This document shows, piece after piece, positions 1 to 7,022 of a stretch of 52,106 bases of DNA. How positions within the stretch are numbered: the first letter of the stretch is position 1; each line of letters opens with the position of its first letter. The stretch covers positions 1 to 52,106 of the forward strand of contig JAEWBY010000046.1 of NCBI GenBank assembly GCA_023390905.1. Reading direction: 5' to 3'. Under the pieces are notes generated by a model that ran no database searches, was not told the origin of the DNA, and worked only from the letters and a program-made list of their open reading frames with translations. This DNA comes from Pseudomonadota bacterium. GTDB lineage: Bacteria; Pseudomonadota; Gammaproteobacteria; Xanthomonadales; Xanthomonadaceae. Position numbers and translations under genes: made by a program.

Positions 1-69
1 GTAACCACGCTCGCTGACCTGCTTGACCGCCTCGGCCTTGAACTCGTCTGTGAATCGCTTGCTCGCCAT
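1..69 (-). CDS. IS3-family transposase OrfA, N-terminal fragment (partial)
   Basis: The minus strand starts with ATG at 69 and reads MASKRFTDEFKAEAVKQV and on to the window edge. This is the stereotyped N-terminus of the helix-turn-helix OrfA protein of IS3-family elements, which binds the element ends; OrfB carrying the DDE domain would follow further left. A GGAGG-like site lies 6-10 bases upstream. Only 23 codons are visible, so the subgroup cannot be assigned. Confidence 0.8.
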   Translation of the reverse strand, partial: MASKRFTDEFKAEAVKQVSERGY

Positions 70-126
70 AGATCCTCCGATCCTCAAAAGACACTATCAG
101 GTGTCTACGGAATCGGGGGCGTACCA
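1..126 (-). mobile_element. Left end of an IS3-family insertion sequence (cut by window edge)
   Basis: On the minus strand the element appears to begin near position 126 with TGGTACGCCCCCGATTCCG, followed by an imperfect stem (AGACAC at 89-94 against GTGTCT at 101-106), a GGAG ribosome site and the first codons of a transposase OrfA. IS3-family elements typically start with TG and carry orfA close to the left terminal repeat. The other end lies outside the window, so the exact boundary is inferred and no target duplication can be checked. Confidence 0.6.
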
Positions 127-509
127 CTCAGATGGTAGTTTGTAACAAGAATTTCTGATGACTCATCCAGATCTTCCAGCGGCACTGACGTTTCAAAGTT
201 ACAGACGACATCCGCGTCCAGAAGCGCACCTAAAAGAACTCCATCCCAAAGTGCATTCCAGGTTTCACTCGTCCAGACCTCTTCATCATCTGAGTCGGAA
301 TGAACCCTAATCTGCGCCCCGCAAAAAGGGAGTAGCAAATTGGCTATTGAACAATCAGTAGAATCTAATGAGAGCCTATCCAGAAGTTCTAATGAACCAT
401 TCCAAGTGGCTCGCAATAAATCAATGCCTTCGCGAAGTTGGATTTCCTTCCTAGCGACAACACCATTCAAAACCAAGTAGTTGTCTGGACCAAACCCTGC
501 GACTTCCAT
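105..509 (-). CDS. Hypothetical acidic protein, 3' end probably replaced by the IS insertion
   Basis: The start at 509 is chosen because GGGGAGGGGAAC lies just upstream; the frame also stays open further upstream but that part is Arg/Gly-rich and not protein-like. The 134-aa product has no signal peptide or membrane segment, is acidic and Leu-rich, and contains a run of Asp/Glu (DSDDEE) near residue 88. I do not recognise the family. The last residues (TPPIP) and the stop are encoded by what looks like the IS terminus, so the native C-terminus is probably lost. Base composition is lower in GC than the chromosome to the right, consistent with foreign origin. It may be a non-functional remnant. 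Confidence 0.5.
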   Translation of the reverse strand: MEVAGFGPDNYLVLNGVVARKEIQLREGIDLLRATWNGSLELLDRLSLDSTDCSIANLLLPFCGAQIRVHSDSDDEEVWTSETWNALWDGVLLGALLDADVVCNFETSVPLEDLDESSEILVTNYHLSGTPPIP

Positions 510-801
510 AGTTCCCCTCCCCGATTCTAGCCGAGATTCTGAGTCGCCATTCGATCTCCCGCAATGCCGGGTCCTTCCTGACGGGGTGCCCCCTGCGGGG
601 TCGCAGACACCGCGAGATTTCCGGTGTGGGTGGCCCTTCGATTCCGATTTGTTGTTTACCCTCCCCGCCTTCTCTCCAGGAGACACAAGGGATTCGCTTC
701 CCCTTGGATGTAAAGCGGCCTAAACCCGGACATAGCGGCAATGGCTCGGAAACGGCCCTAGCGCGAGACTTTGGCTAGCCCACAACTAGCTAAGTAGCAA
801 C
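510..801. other. Gene-free stretch inside the foreign region
   Basis: About 290 bases with no convincing coding frame. It contains short GC-rich inverted elements around 578-602 but no recognisable promoter, terminator or RNA gene. It most likely belongs to the degraded mobile or prophage remnant. Confidence 0.4.
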
Positions 802-1185
802 ATGTCCGAATCACTCGAAATCCAACTCGCCCGTGCAAAAAGTGAGCGCTCGCTACAGCGTGACCTAGCCAACGGTGGCGACCTTGTAAAGAACCTCGCG
901 CAGATGGTCCGCGACGCCTCGGCCGCCCTCCCTTACAGGGAGCGATATCCGGGCCGCGACCTCCGGGGAGAACCTCAACGGGTTGCGACGCCTGCTGCCG
1001 CAGGTATCAGCGCATCACTGTGCGCTGTCAGCCTGCCCGGCCTGTTCGACAGGAATGGTCGACTCCGCCGTATTCCCTGTATCGAAGCTCCCGGTGTTCC
1101 GACTTGGCGCACAGGTCATGAACGGCATCCTAGGCGAGACTCGCGGAACGCAGCCCTCTGTATCGCTAGGTTTGACTCCCGGTAA
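802..1185 (+). CDS. Uncertain ORF in prophage remnant, possibly frameshifted
   Basis: ATG at 802 opens a 127-aa frame. The first ~50 residues are hydrophilic and plausible for a helical protein, but from about residue 55 the frame becomes Pro/Arg-rich and loses protein character. A second open frame (about 930-1210, plus strand) overlaps it and has a more natural composition with CxxC-like cysteines. A frameshift near 930 joining the two is possible. There is no strong ribosome site before 802. No family recognised; may be decayed phage DNA. Confidence 0.25.
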   Translation: MSESLEIQLARAKSERSLQRDLANGGDLVKNLAQMVRDASAALPYRERYPGRDLRGEPQRVATPAAAGISASLCAVSLPGLFDRNGRLRRIPCIEAPGVPTWRTGHERHPRRDSRNAALCIARFDSR

Positions 1186-1227
1186 ACCCGCCCCCTCTCA
1201 CCGACGGTGACAAGCGGCAGGGGAGCC

Positions 1228-1377
1228 ATGACAAGGATTGGGGTGGGTCAGCAAACGGTCAAGGTCTCGATCGCGCAGCAGCCCGGTCAGTCCAGCGACG
1301 AACTCGCGCGTTTGGTGACTGATCGAATCAAGCGGGAGGGAGCGGTAGCAAGCCGAGGCGCGTTGGCTGACCGATAG
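1228..1377 (+). pseudogene. Short ORF resembling the C-terminus of a phage tail tape-measure protein
   Basis: A 49-aa frame starting at ATG 1228 with GGGGAG four bases upstream. Its middle part, IAQQPGQSSDELARLVTDRI followed by an Arg/Ala/Leu-Asp tail, follows the pattern at the extreme C-terminus of many tail tape-measure proteins (I-x-x-x-PG-x-x-x-x-x-LAR-x-V, then a basic tail ending in a Leu-Ala/Ser-Asp motif). Full tape-measure proteins have hundreds of residues, so this would be a remnant, though it has its own ribosome site. The assignment is by pattern only. Confidence 0.4.
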
Positions 1378-1453
1378 ATGAAGGTAGATGAAAATTCGCG
1401 GCACTTCATCTATCTCCATCTACTGACAGATTTTGCAAGCTCCTTGATGCTAG

Positions 1454-1481
1454 ACGGGCCGTTGTACGGCCCGTTTTCTTT
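1454..1481 (+). terminator. Rho-independent terminator
   Basis: A perfect 9-bp stem ACGGGCCGT / ACGGCCCGT with a three-base loop TGT is followed by TTTCTTT. It ends the transcription unit containing the tape-measure-like fragment and stops only 17 bases before the ATG of the next ORF. Confidence 0.85.
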
Positions 1482-1497
1482 ACATAGGAATCATCGA

Positions 1498-1779
1498 ATG
1501 ACCAAAGCAAGCAACGCCACGATCTCTCGCCATTTGAACGTAGACAGTAACTTGATCGAAGCCGTGCGCGCGAAGGCGGCCGAACTTGAACAACTGGTGT
1601 TGACGGTAGAAAGCCACATTCGCGATCAGCACGTGCACGCGGAAGGAACGCGGGATCTGACCGAACAGGAGCGCTTGGACACCGCGCGGCCGTTCCGCTG
1701 GCTCGATGACGCGCGACACAACCTGCAAGCCGGCGTGATGTTCCTGGAACGCGCCATCCATCAATCCACTACGTTTTGA
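1498..1779 (+). CDS. Acb2/Tad1-hairpin-like small protein (candidate anti-CBASS cyclic-nucleotide sponge)
   Basis: The 93-aa product is predicted almost entirely helical: a long helix at about residues 16-45, a loop, and a C-terminal helix at about 64-88. The C-terminal pattern RW-(x)4-R-x-x-LQ-x-G-x-M-x-L-x-RA (R67, W68, R73, L76-Q77, G79, M81, R85-A86), ending in Phe93, matches the phage-encoded family of T4 Vs.4 and Acb2 (the Acb2/Tad1 hairpin domain). Acb2 proteins have about 94 residues and sequester cyclic di/trinucleotides, blocking CBASS immunity. The setting, phage remnant DNA next to a tRNA gene, fits. A terminator just upstream leaves no room for its own promoter, so expression may need read-through. 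The ribosome site (TAGGA) is weak. Function is inferred from pattern, not alignment. Confidence 0.55.
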   Translation: MTKASNATISRHLNVDSNLIEAVRAKAAELEQLVLTVESHIRDQHVHAEGTRDLTEQERLDTARPFRWLDDARHNLQAGVMFLERAIHQSTTF

Positions 1780-1832
1780 TGCAAGACGTAAACATGGGTA
1801 GGGACATGGGTTACCTTCGCCATTTCCGTAAA

Positions 1833-1864
1833 ATTTCCTTGAAATTAATAACTTACAAGGAAAT
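1833..1864 (-). terminator. Terminator of the tRNA-Ser gene
   Basis: A perfect 9-bp inverted repeat (ATTTCCTTG at 1833-1841, CAAGGAAAT at 1856-1864) begins one base after the tRNA CCA end on the minus strand and is followed by TTTTA. The stem is AT-rich, unlike chromosomal terminators nearby. It could also be phage-derived sequence at the attachment junction. Confidence 0.6.
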
Positions 1865-1865
1865 A

Positions 1866-1955
1866 TGGCGGAGAGAGTGGGATTCGAACCCACGGTAGGC
1901 TTGCACCTACGGCAGTTTTCAAGACTGCTGCCTTAAACCACTCGGCCATCTCTCC
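1866..1955 (-). tRNA. tRNA-Ser(TGA)
   Basis: On the minus strand the RNA starts GGAGAGATGGCCGAGTGG, has anticodon loop CTTGAAA (anticodon TGA, decoding UCA/UCG), a long serine-type variable arm (CCGTAGGTGCAAGCCTACGG region), the T-arm GTGGGTTCGAATCCCAC, a seven-pair acceptor stem, discriminator G and an encoded CCA at 1866-1868. Phage remnant DNA lies directly beyond the 3' end, so this gene is a plausible integration site. Confidence 0.95.
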
Positions 1956-2190
1956 GTTTTGTTGAACCCAACTGCCCTCGCGGCAGTTTGACCATCGCCT
2001 GTGGCGATGTTCGCTCCGGTCTTCGACCTCCGCAGTCAAGACGGCTGCCTTGAACCACTCGGCCATCTCTCCGTTTGTTGAACCCAGCTGCCCTCGCGGC
2101 AGTTTGACCATCGCCTGTGGCGATGTTCGCTCCGGTCTTGGACCTTCGCAGTCAGGACGGCTGCCTTGAACCACTCGGCCATCTCGCAGT
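1956..2190 (-). repeat. Two tandem repeats carrying 5'-half copies of the tRNA-Ser gene
   Basis: Immediately upstream of the intact tRNA are two degenerate copies, with periods of about 117 and 116 bases, of its first ~43 bases (5' acceptor strand, D-arm and a shortened anticodon arm). Each copy is followed by the same ~73-base spacer containing two hairpin-forming parts, CATCGCC/GGCGATG and CTGCC/GGCAG. Neither copy has a variable arm, T-arm or 3' end, so neither can make a tRNA. If transcription of the intact gene starts upstream of them, the leader would contain two tRNA-like 5' halves. Confidence 0.75.
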
Positions 2191-2250
2191 TTCCGGCCTC
2201 GGCTCATGTCGATGCCGGGCGGCATTTTCGCATGCCGCGTGCGCGAATGA

Positions 2251-3258
2251 TCAGGAGGCCTTTTTCACTTTGCCGGACTTGGTATTGTCGATCGCCAGTT
2301 CGATGGCCTTGGCGGCTTCCTCGCCGCATTTGCCGCCGCAGTCCAGGCGCGAGGCTTCGATCTGCTGCGGCAGGTGTTCGGCGAGGAAATCGATGAACAC
2401 GCGCACGGCCGGCAGCAGGCCGCGGCGCGAGGCGAACACGGCGTGACAGATGCCCTGCGGCAGCGACCATTCCGGCAACACCACTTCCAGCTCGCCCTTG
2501 CGCACGGCTTCGGCGCAGACCGTTTCCGGCAGCAGCGTGATGCCGTAGCCGTCCTTCGCCATTGCCTGCAACAGCGGGAAATCGAATCCGGCCAGGCGCG
2601 GTTGCAGTTCGACGCGCCGCACTTCGCCATCCGGGCCATGCAGTTCCCAGCGCTGGCGGGCTTCGTCCTCGCTGATGCTCAGGGTGACGTGCTCGGTGAG
2701 ATCCTCCGGCTTCTGCGGCCGGCCGGCGCGATTGAGGTATTTCGGGCTGGCGACCAGCAGTTCCTGGATCTGGCCGAAACTGCGCATCACCAGGCTGCCG
2801 TCGTCATCGAGCTTGGCGCGCACGCGCAGGGCCACGTCGTAGCCCTCGTTGATGATGTCCACGCGGCGGTTGTTGACGTGCAGTTGCAGGCGGACCTTGG
2901 GGTATTTGTCGAGGAACTTCGGCAGGATGCGCGGCAACTGCATCTGCGCCACCGCCACCGGCACGCTCACGCGCACCACGCCGCGCGGCTCGGCGCTGAG
3001 GCGATCGACCACTTCGCGCGCGGCCTGCGCTTCGGCCAGCATGGTCTGCGCGTGGCGATGCACGCTCATGCCCACGTCGGTGACGGCGAAGCGGCGCGTC
3101 GAACGCTGCAGCAGGCGCACGCCGAGATCGGTTTCAAGCTGGCTGATGCGGCGGCTCAGGCGGGACTTGGGAATGCCCAGGGCGCGCTCGGCCGCGGCGA
3201 ATCCGCCGTGGTCCACCACCATGGCGAAGTAATAGAGGTCGTTGAGGTCGTGCTGCAT
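2251..3258 (-). CDS. LysR-family transcriptional regulator
   Basis: The 335-aa product has the LysR winged helix-turn-helix at residues 5-64 (FAAAERALGIPKSRLSRRIS) and a type-2 periplasmic-binding-like effector domain from about 90 to 300. The C-terminus has an unusual extra ~30 residues rich in Lys/Glu with two cysteines (LDCGGKCGEE). The gene is divergent from the azoreductase at 3373 with a 114-base gap, the classical arrangement of a LysR regulator and its target, so it may respond to quinone or electrophile stress. The ligand is unknown. Confidence 0.9.
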   Translation of the reverse strand: MQHDLNDLYYFAMVVDHGGFAAAERALGIPKSRLSRRISQLETDLGVRLLQRSTRRFAVTDVGMSVHRHAQTMLAEAQAAREVVDRLSAEPRGVVRVSVPVAVAQMQLPRILPKFLDKYPKVRLQLHVNNRRVDIINEGYDVALRVRAKLDDDGSLVMRSFGQIQELLVASPKYLNRAGRPQKPEDLTEHVTLSISEDEARQRWELHGPDGEVRRVELQPRLAGFDFPLLQAMAKDGYGITLLPETVCAEAVRKGELEVVLPEWSLPQGICHAVFASRRGLLPAVRVFIDFLAEHLPQQIEASRLDCGGKCGEEAAKAIELAIDNTKSGKVKKAS

Positions 3259-3372
3259 GGCGTAAGTTCCAATATCAGAACAATCCGTGATAGTAGACCA
3301 GCTTTATTCCACAATCGCAACAACCGAGGATGGCACCCAACGCGGCACCGCCGCCTTTGCCGACACGCCCCC
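3259..3372. promoter_or_regulatory. Divergent promoter region between LysR regulator and azoreductase
   Basis: The 114 bases are AT-richer than the flanks and contain dyad-like TTCCAATATCAGAA around 3267-3280, which has the T-N11-A shape recognised by LysR proteins. I cannot assign -35/-10 boxes with confidence. Confidence 0.4.
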
Positions 3373-3954
3373 ATGAAACTATTGCACATCGACAGCAGTG
3401 CGCTGGCCTCCCACTCGGTCAGCCGCCAACTCACCGCCGCCATCGTAGCCCGCTGGCAGGCGCAGGTGCCCGGCCTGAAGGTCACCTACCGCGACCTCGA
3501 CACCGAGCCCCTGCCCCATCTGACCGGCGCGGTATTGTCGAAAGCGGACGCCGCGATCGCCGAAGCCTCCGAGCAGACGCTGCAGCAGTTCCTCGATGCG
3601 GATGTCGTGGTCATCGGTGCGCCGATGTACAACTTCGGCGTGCCGTCCACGCTGAAGGCCTGGATCGATCGCATCGCCGTGGCCGGCCGCACGTTCCGCT
3701 ATACCGAGCACGGCCCGGAGGGCCTGGCCGGCGACAAGAAGGTCATCATCGCCAGCGCGCGTGGCAGCCAGCACGGCGACGGTGCGGTCAGCGACTTCCA
3801 GGAGGCCTACCTGAAATTCGTGCTCGGCTTCCTCGGCGTGCGTGACGTGGAGTTCGTTCGCGCCGAAGGCGTCGGCCTGTCGCCGCAGCATCGCGTCGAG
3901 GCAATCGACAAGGCGCTGGCCTCGATTCCCGAGGTGGTGCGGCAAGCCGCCTGA
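3373..3954 (+). CDS. azoR: FMN-dependent NADH-azoreductase
   Basis: The 193-aa product has a flavodoxin-like fold starting KLLHIDSSA, with the family's FMN-binding segment APMYNFGVPSTLKAWIDRI at residues 83-101 and a second FMN loop near 140 (SARGS). Members reduce azo compounds and quinones using NADH and protect against thiol and quinone stress in the cytoplasm. Length equals the family norm. ATG at 3373 is chosen because the homologous sequence starts there and the in-frame extension upstream is the complement of the LysR gene. A terminator follows at 4018. Confidence 0.92.
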   Translation: MKLLHIDSSALASHSVSRQLTAAIVARWQAQVPGLKVTYRDLDTEPLPHLTGAVLSKADAAIAEASEQTLQQFLDADVVVIGAPMYNFGVPSTLKAWIDRIAVAGRTFRYTEHGPEGLAGDKKVIIASARGSQHGDGAVSDFQEAYLKFVLGFLGVRDVEFVRAEGVGLSPQHRVEAIDKALASIPEVVRQAA

Positions 3955-4017
3955 GCCCTGCGGCTGATCACTCGCGGCTGCGTGCCCGGGTAGCGCCGCC
4001 TCGTTCGAGCGTCAAGG

Positions 4018-4047
4018 AACAGCCCGTATTCGCGGGCTGTTTTCTTT
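4018..4047 (+). terminator. Rho-independent terminator after azoR
   Basis: Stem AACAGCCCG / CGGGCTGTT with a short loop followed by TTCTTT. It lies between the convergent azoR and serS genes and could serve both directions, though the T-run favours the plus strand. Confidence 0.85.
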
Positions 4048-4175
4048 GGCGGAGACGCTGAGCGGCCGCCTCATCCAGCATTCTCCGGTGGGCGACCGGG
4101 CCTGCGGTTGCGTGGCAGAGGCTTTGCGCCCCTGCCGCATGCGCCGAGCCGGATCGGGCTGAATCCCCTGCTGCG

Positions 4176-5456
4176 TCAGGCGATACGCTCGGCCCCGCCC
4201 ATGTACGGGCGCAGCACTTCGGGCACGGTGATCGAGCCGTCCTCGTTCTGGTAGTTCTCCATCACCGCGATCAGGGCGCGGCCGACGGCGGTGCCGGAGC
4301 CGTTGAGCGTGTGCACCGGTTCGGGCTTGCCGGTGGCCGGATTGCGCCAGCGGGCCTGCATGCGGCGGGCCTGGAAATCCTCGCAGTTGGAACACGAGGA
4401 AATCTCGCGATAGGTGTTCTGCGACGGCAGCCAGACTTCCAGATCGTAGGTCTTGGTGGCGGAGAAGCCCATGTCGCCGGTGCACAGCAGCATGCGGCGA
4501 TACGGCAGGCCGAGTTTTTCTAGCACGGTTTCGGCGGCGCGGGTCATGCGCTCATGCTCGTCGTAGCTTTCCGATGCGCGCGCGATCGAGACCAGTTCCA
4601 CCTTCTCGAACTGATGCTGGCGGATCATGCCGCGCACGTCGCGGCCGCCACTGCCGGCCTCGGAGCGGAAGCACAGCGAATGGGCGGTCATGCGCAGCGG
4701 CAGGCGCGCATCCTCGAGGATTTCACCGCGCACGATGTTGGTCAGCGAGATCTCCGATGTGGAGATCAGGTAGCGGCGATGCTCGCCCAGTTGCGTGGCG
4801 AACATGTCCTCCTCGAACTTCGGCAACTGGCCGGTGCCGTACAGGCTGTCGGCATTGACGATGACCGGCACGCTGGTTTCTTCGTAGCCGTGTTCGTTGG
4901 TATGCAGATCGAGCATGAACTGCGCGAGCGCGCGATGCAGGCGGGCAAGCTGCCCACGCAGCACGGTGAAGCGTGCGCCGGAAATCTTCGCCGCGGTGTC
5001 GCCATCGAGCCAGCCGTGGCGTGCGCCCAGCTCGACATGATCCTTGATGGCGAAATCGAACGTGCGCGGCGTCCCCCAGCGATGCTGCTCGGCGTTGCCG
5101 TTCTCGTCCTGGCCGATCGGCACGCTGGCGTGCGGAAGATTCGGAATGCCCAGCGCGATGGCTTCCAGTTCGTTGCGGATCTCCTCCAGCCGCACTTCGG
5201 ACGCCTTGAGTTCATCGCCGAACCCGGCCACTTCGGCCATCAGCGCCGACACGTCCTCGCCCTTGGCCTTGGCCTGTCCGATCGCCTTGGACCGCGTGTT
5301 GCGCAGGTTCTGCAACTCCTCCGTGCGTTTCTGGATCTGCTTGCGCGCGGATTCCAGTTCGCCCAGGCGGGCGACGTCGAGGTCGAAGCCCCGGGTCTGC
5401 TTGAGGCGGTCGGCGGTTTCGGCAATCTGGGTGCGGAGCAGGACGGGATCGAGCAT
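4176..5456 (-). CDS. serS: Seryl-tRNA synthetase
   Basis: The 426-aa product charges tRNA-Ser with serine. It has the N-terminal antiparallel coiled coil (about residues 25-105) that grips the long variable arm, followed by a class II catalytic core with motif 2 (FRSEAGSGGRDVRGMIRQHQ, about 255-275) and motif 3 (GSGTAVGRALIAVMENYQ, about 383-400). Length matches the family. It stands alone and is divergent from the tonB-like gene at 5570. Confidence 0.97.
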   Translation of the reverse strand: MLDPVLLRTQIAETADRLKQTRGFDLDVARLGELESARKQIQKRTEELQNLRNTRSKAIGQAKAKGEDVSALMAEVAGFGDELKASEVRLEEIRNELEAIALGIPNLPHASVPIGQDENGNAEQHRWGTPRTFDFAIKDHVELGARHGWLDGDTAAKISGARFTVLRGQLARLHRALAQFMLDLHTNEHGYEETSVPVIVNADSLYGTGQLPKFEEDMFATQLGEHRRYLISTSEISLTNIVRGEILEDARLPLRMTAHSLCFRSEAGSGGRDVRGMIRQHQFEKVELVSIARASESYDEHERMTRAAETVLEKLGLPYRRMLLCTGDMGFSATKTYDLEVWLPSQNTYREISSCSNCEDFQARRMQARWRNPATGKPEPVHTLNGSGTAVGRALIAVMENYQNEDGSITVPEVLRPYMGGAERIA

Positions 5457-5569
5457 GGGACTGACAACAATGCGGAAGTCGGCCGATTATCGCTTTTTAT
5501 CGTCCGGCCTGCCTCGCGGGCTTCACTGGCGTTATGACAGAATCGGCACAGCTTCCACGGTGACGCCCC

Positions 5570-6223
5570 ATGCCCGCTCCCCGCGATTCTTCCGGTTCCG
5601 AGTTCGTGTTCCGCTTGCCGCATCGCAGCCTGCGCATCGTCGGCATCGCGTTCGGCGTGGGTCTGCTGTTGTTCGTGATCGTGTGGCTGCGCGGCCGCGA
5701 TGACGGTTTCTATACGCCCGAAGCCACCGCCGCCGGCCCCAGGACCGAAGTCGAGGCATTGCCCGAACCCCTGCCCGCACGCGGCGGCGCCAGTGGGCTG
5801 GAAGAGCCGCGCGCCGAGGGCAACGAGCAGCCGCAACTGGTCGAGGAAACCCCGCCGCTGCCGGCCGCGATCGAGGAAGCTCCGCCGGCGCCGCCACTGG
5901 AAGTGCCCGCCGCCCCGCCCGCACCGGCCGTTGCATTGGCTTCGGGCGACAAGCCCGAGCCCATTCCCGGGCAGACACCGCCGCCTGCTTATCCGGTCGG
6001 TGCGATGCGCCGCGGCGATACGGGCACGGTGCTGGTAAAGGTGGACGTCGGGATCGATGGCGTGCCGACCAATGTCCAGGTGATGTCGCGCAGCGGTTCG
6101 CGTGATCTGGATCGGGCGGCGGTGGAAGCCGTGCGCGGCTGGCGCTTCATGCCGGCGCAGCGCGATGGCCAGCCGGTCAGCGGCAGCCTGATGATTCCGA
6201 TCGATTTCAACCTGCGTCAATGA
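5570..6223 (+). CDS. TonB-family protein 1 (energy transducer-like)
   Basis: The 217-aa product has a short cytoplasmic tail, one membrane anchor (about residues 23-43), a Pro/Ala/Glu-rich periplasmic spacer (60-135) and a TonB C-terminal domain (about 139-217) with YPVGAMRRGDTGTV and RSGSRDLDRAA. Such proteins couple inner-membrane proton motive force to outer-membrane receptors, but no exbB/exbD lies nearby and many single-domain paralogues have unknown partners. A second paralogue follows at 6369. Confidence 0.85.
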   Translation: MPAPRDSSGSEFVFRLPHRSLRIVGIAFGVGLLLFVIVWLRGRDDGFYTPEATAAGPRTEVEALPEPLPARGGASGLEEPRAEGNEQPQLVEETPPLPAAIEEAPPAPPLEVPAAPPAPAVALASGDKPEPIPGQTPPPAYPVGAMRRGDTGTVLVKVDVGIDGVPTNVQVMSRSGSRDLDRAAVEAVRGWRFMPAQRDGQPVSGSLMIPIDFNLRQ

Positions 6224-6368
6224 AACTGGCGCGCGCCTGAATCCCTCCACCCGCAACTGAACGAACACCGGCATGCGGGTGCGTGTTTTACCGTCATGTC
6301 ACGCGTCTTGAACAAAGTCGCGGCAAGACTCGGTTGCAACGCAGAACGCGTTGCCTCAGGAGATTCCC

Positions 6369-6920
6369 ATGCCGCAGACGCACACCGAATGGACCCCGGC
6401 CACCGCTGAAACGGTGGAAGCACCGCGCGACAAGAGCGCTTCGATGATGCTGTTGTGGATCATCGCGCTGATTGCCGTGGCGGCCGCCGGTCTGGCCTGG
6501 TACAAGCAGCATCAGGACACCACGCAACCCCTGGTGAGCGACACCCCGGCGCCGATGGCCGCGCCGGCACAGGAGACCGTGACACCGGCCGAGCCGGCGC
6601 GCCGAGCGGTCGAAAGCCGACGCGAAACCGCCGCCGCGGCGCCCCGTACGCGCTCGCCGCGACCGCTGGCCGACAACCCCGCTCCGCGGTATCCGACCGC
6701 TGCCCTGCGTTCGGGCGTCGGCGGCACGGTGATGGTGCGCGCGGAGGTCGATGCCAGTGGCACGCCGGTGAACGTGGAAGTCGTCCAGCGCAGTGGTGAT
6801 CGCGATCTGGATCGCGCCGCGCTCAATGCCGTGCGCAAGTGGCGTTTTGAGCCGGCGCTGCGCAACGGCAAGGCCGTGTCGAGCACGGTGCAGGTGCCGG
6901 TCGACTTCCGTCCCATCTAA
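6369..6920 (+). CDS. TonB-family protein 2
   Basis: The 183-aa product has an N-terminal anchor (about residues 27-45), a short Ala/Pro/Arg linker and a TonB C-terminal domain (about 100-183) closely related to its upstream neighbour (YPTAALRSGVGGTV, RSGDRDLDRAALNAVRKW). The ATG at 6369 follows CAGGAG at a good distance; an earlier TTG at 6351 is less likely. The linker is shorter and more basic than in the first paralogue. The gene is followed by a terminator at 6966. Confidence 0.85.
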   Translation: MPQTHTEWTPATAETVEAPRDKSASMMLLWIIALIAVAAAGLAWYKQHQDTTQPLVSDTPAPMAAPAQETVTPAEPARRAVESRRETAAAAPRTRSPRPLADNPAPRYPTAALRSGVGGTVMVRAEVDASGTPVNVEVVQRSGDRDLDRAALNAVRKWRFEPALRNGKAVSSTVQVPVDFRPI

Positions 6921-6965
6921 CGACGGAGCCAATGCAGCAACGAGGCCCGTCCCCCGGCCCTCGCA

Positions 6966-6994
6966 GCCCTCTCCTCCGGGAGAGGGCCTTTTAT
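6966..6994 (+). terminator. Rho-independent terminator
   Basis: Stem GCCCTCTCC / GGAGAGGGC followed by CTTTTATT ends the tonB-like pair. It sits between convergent tonB2 and aroA. Confidence 0.85.
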
Positions 6995-7022
6995 TCGCAG
7001 GGACTGACCGCGGGCCGTCCGG

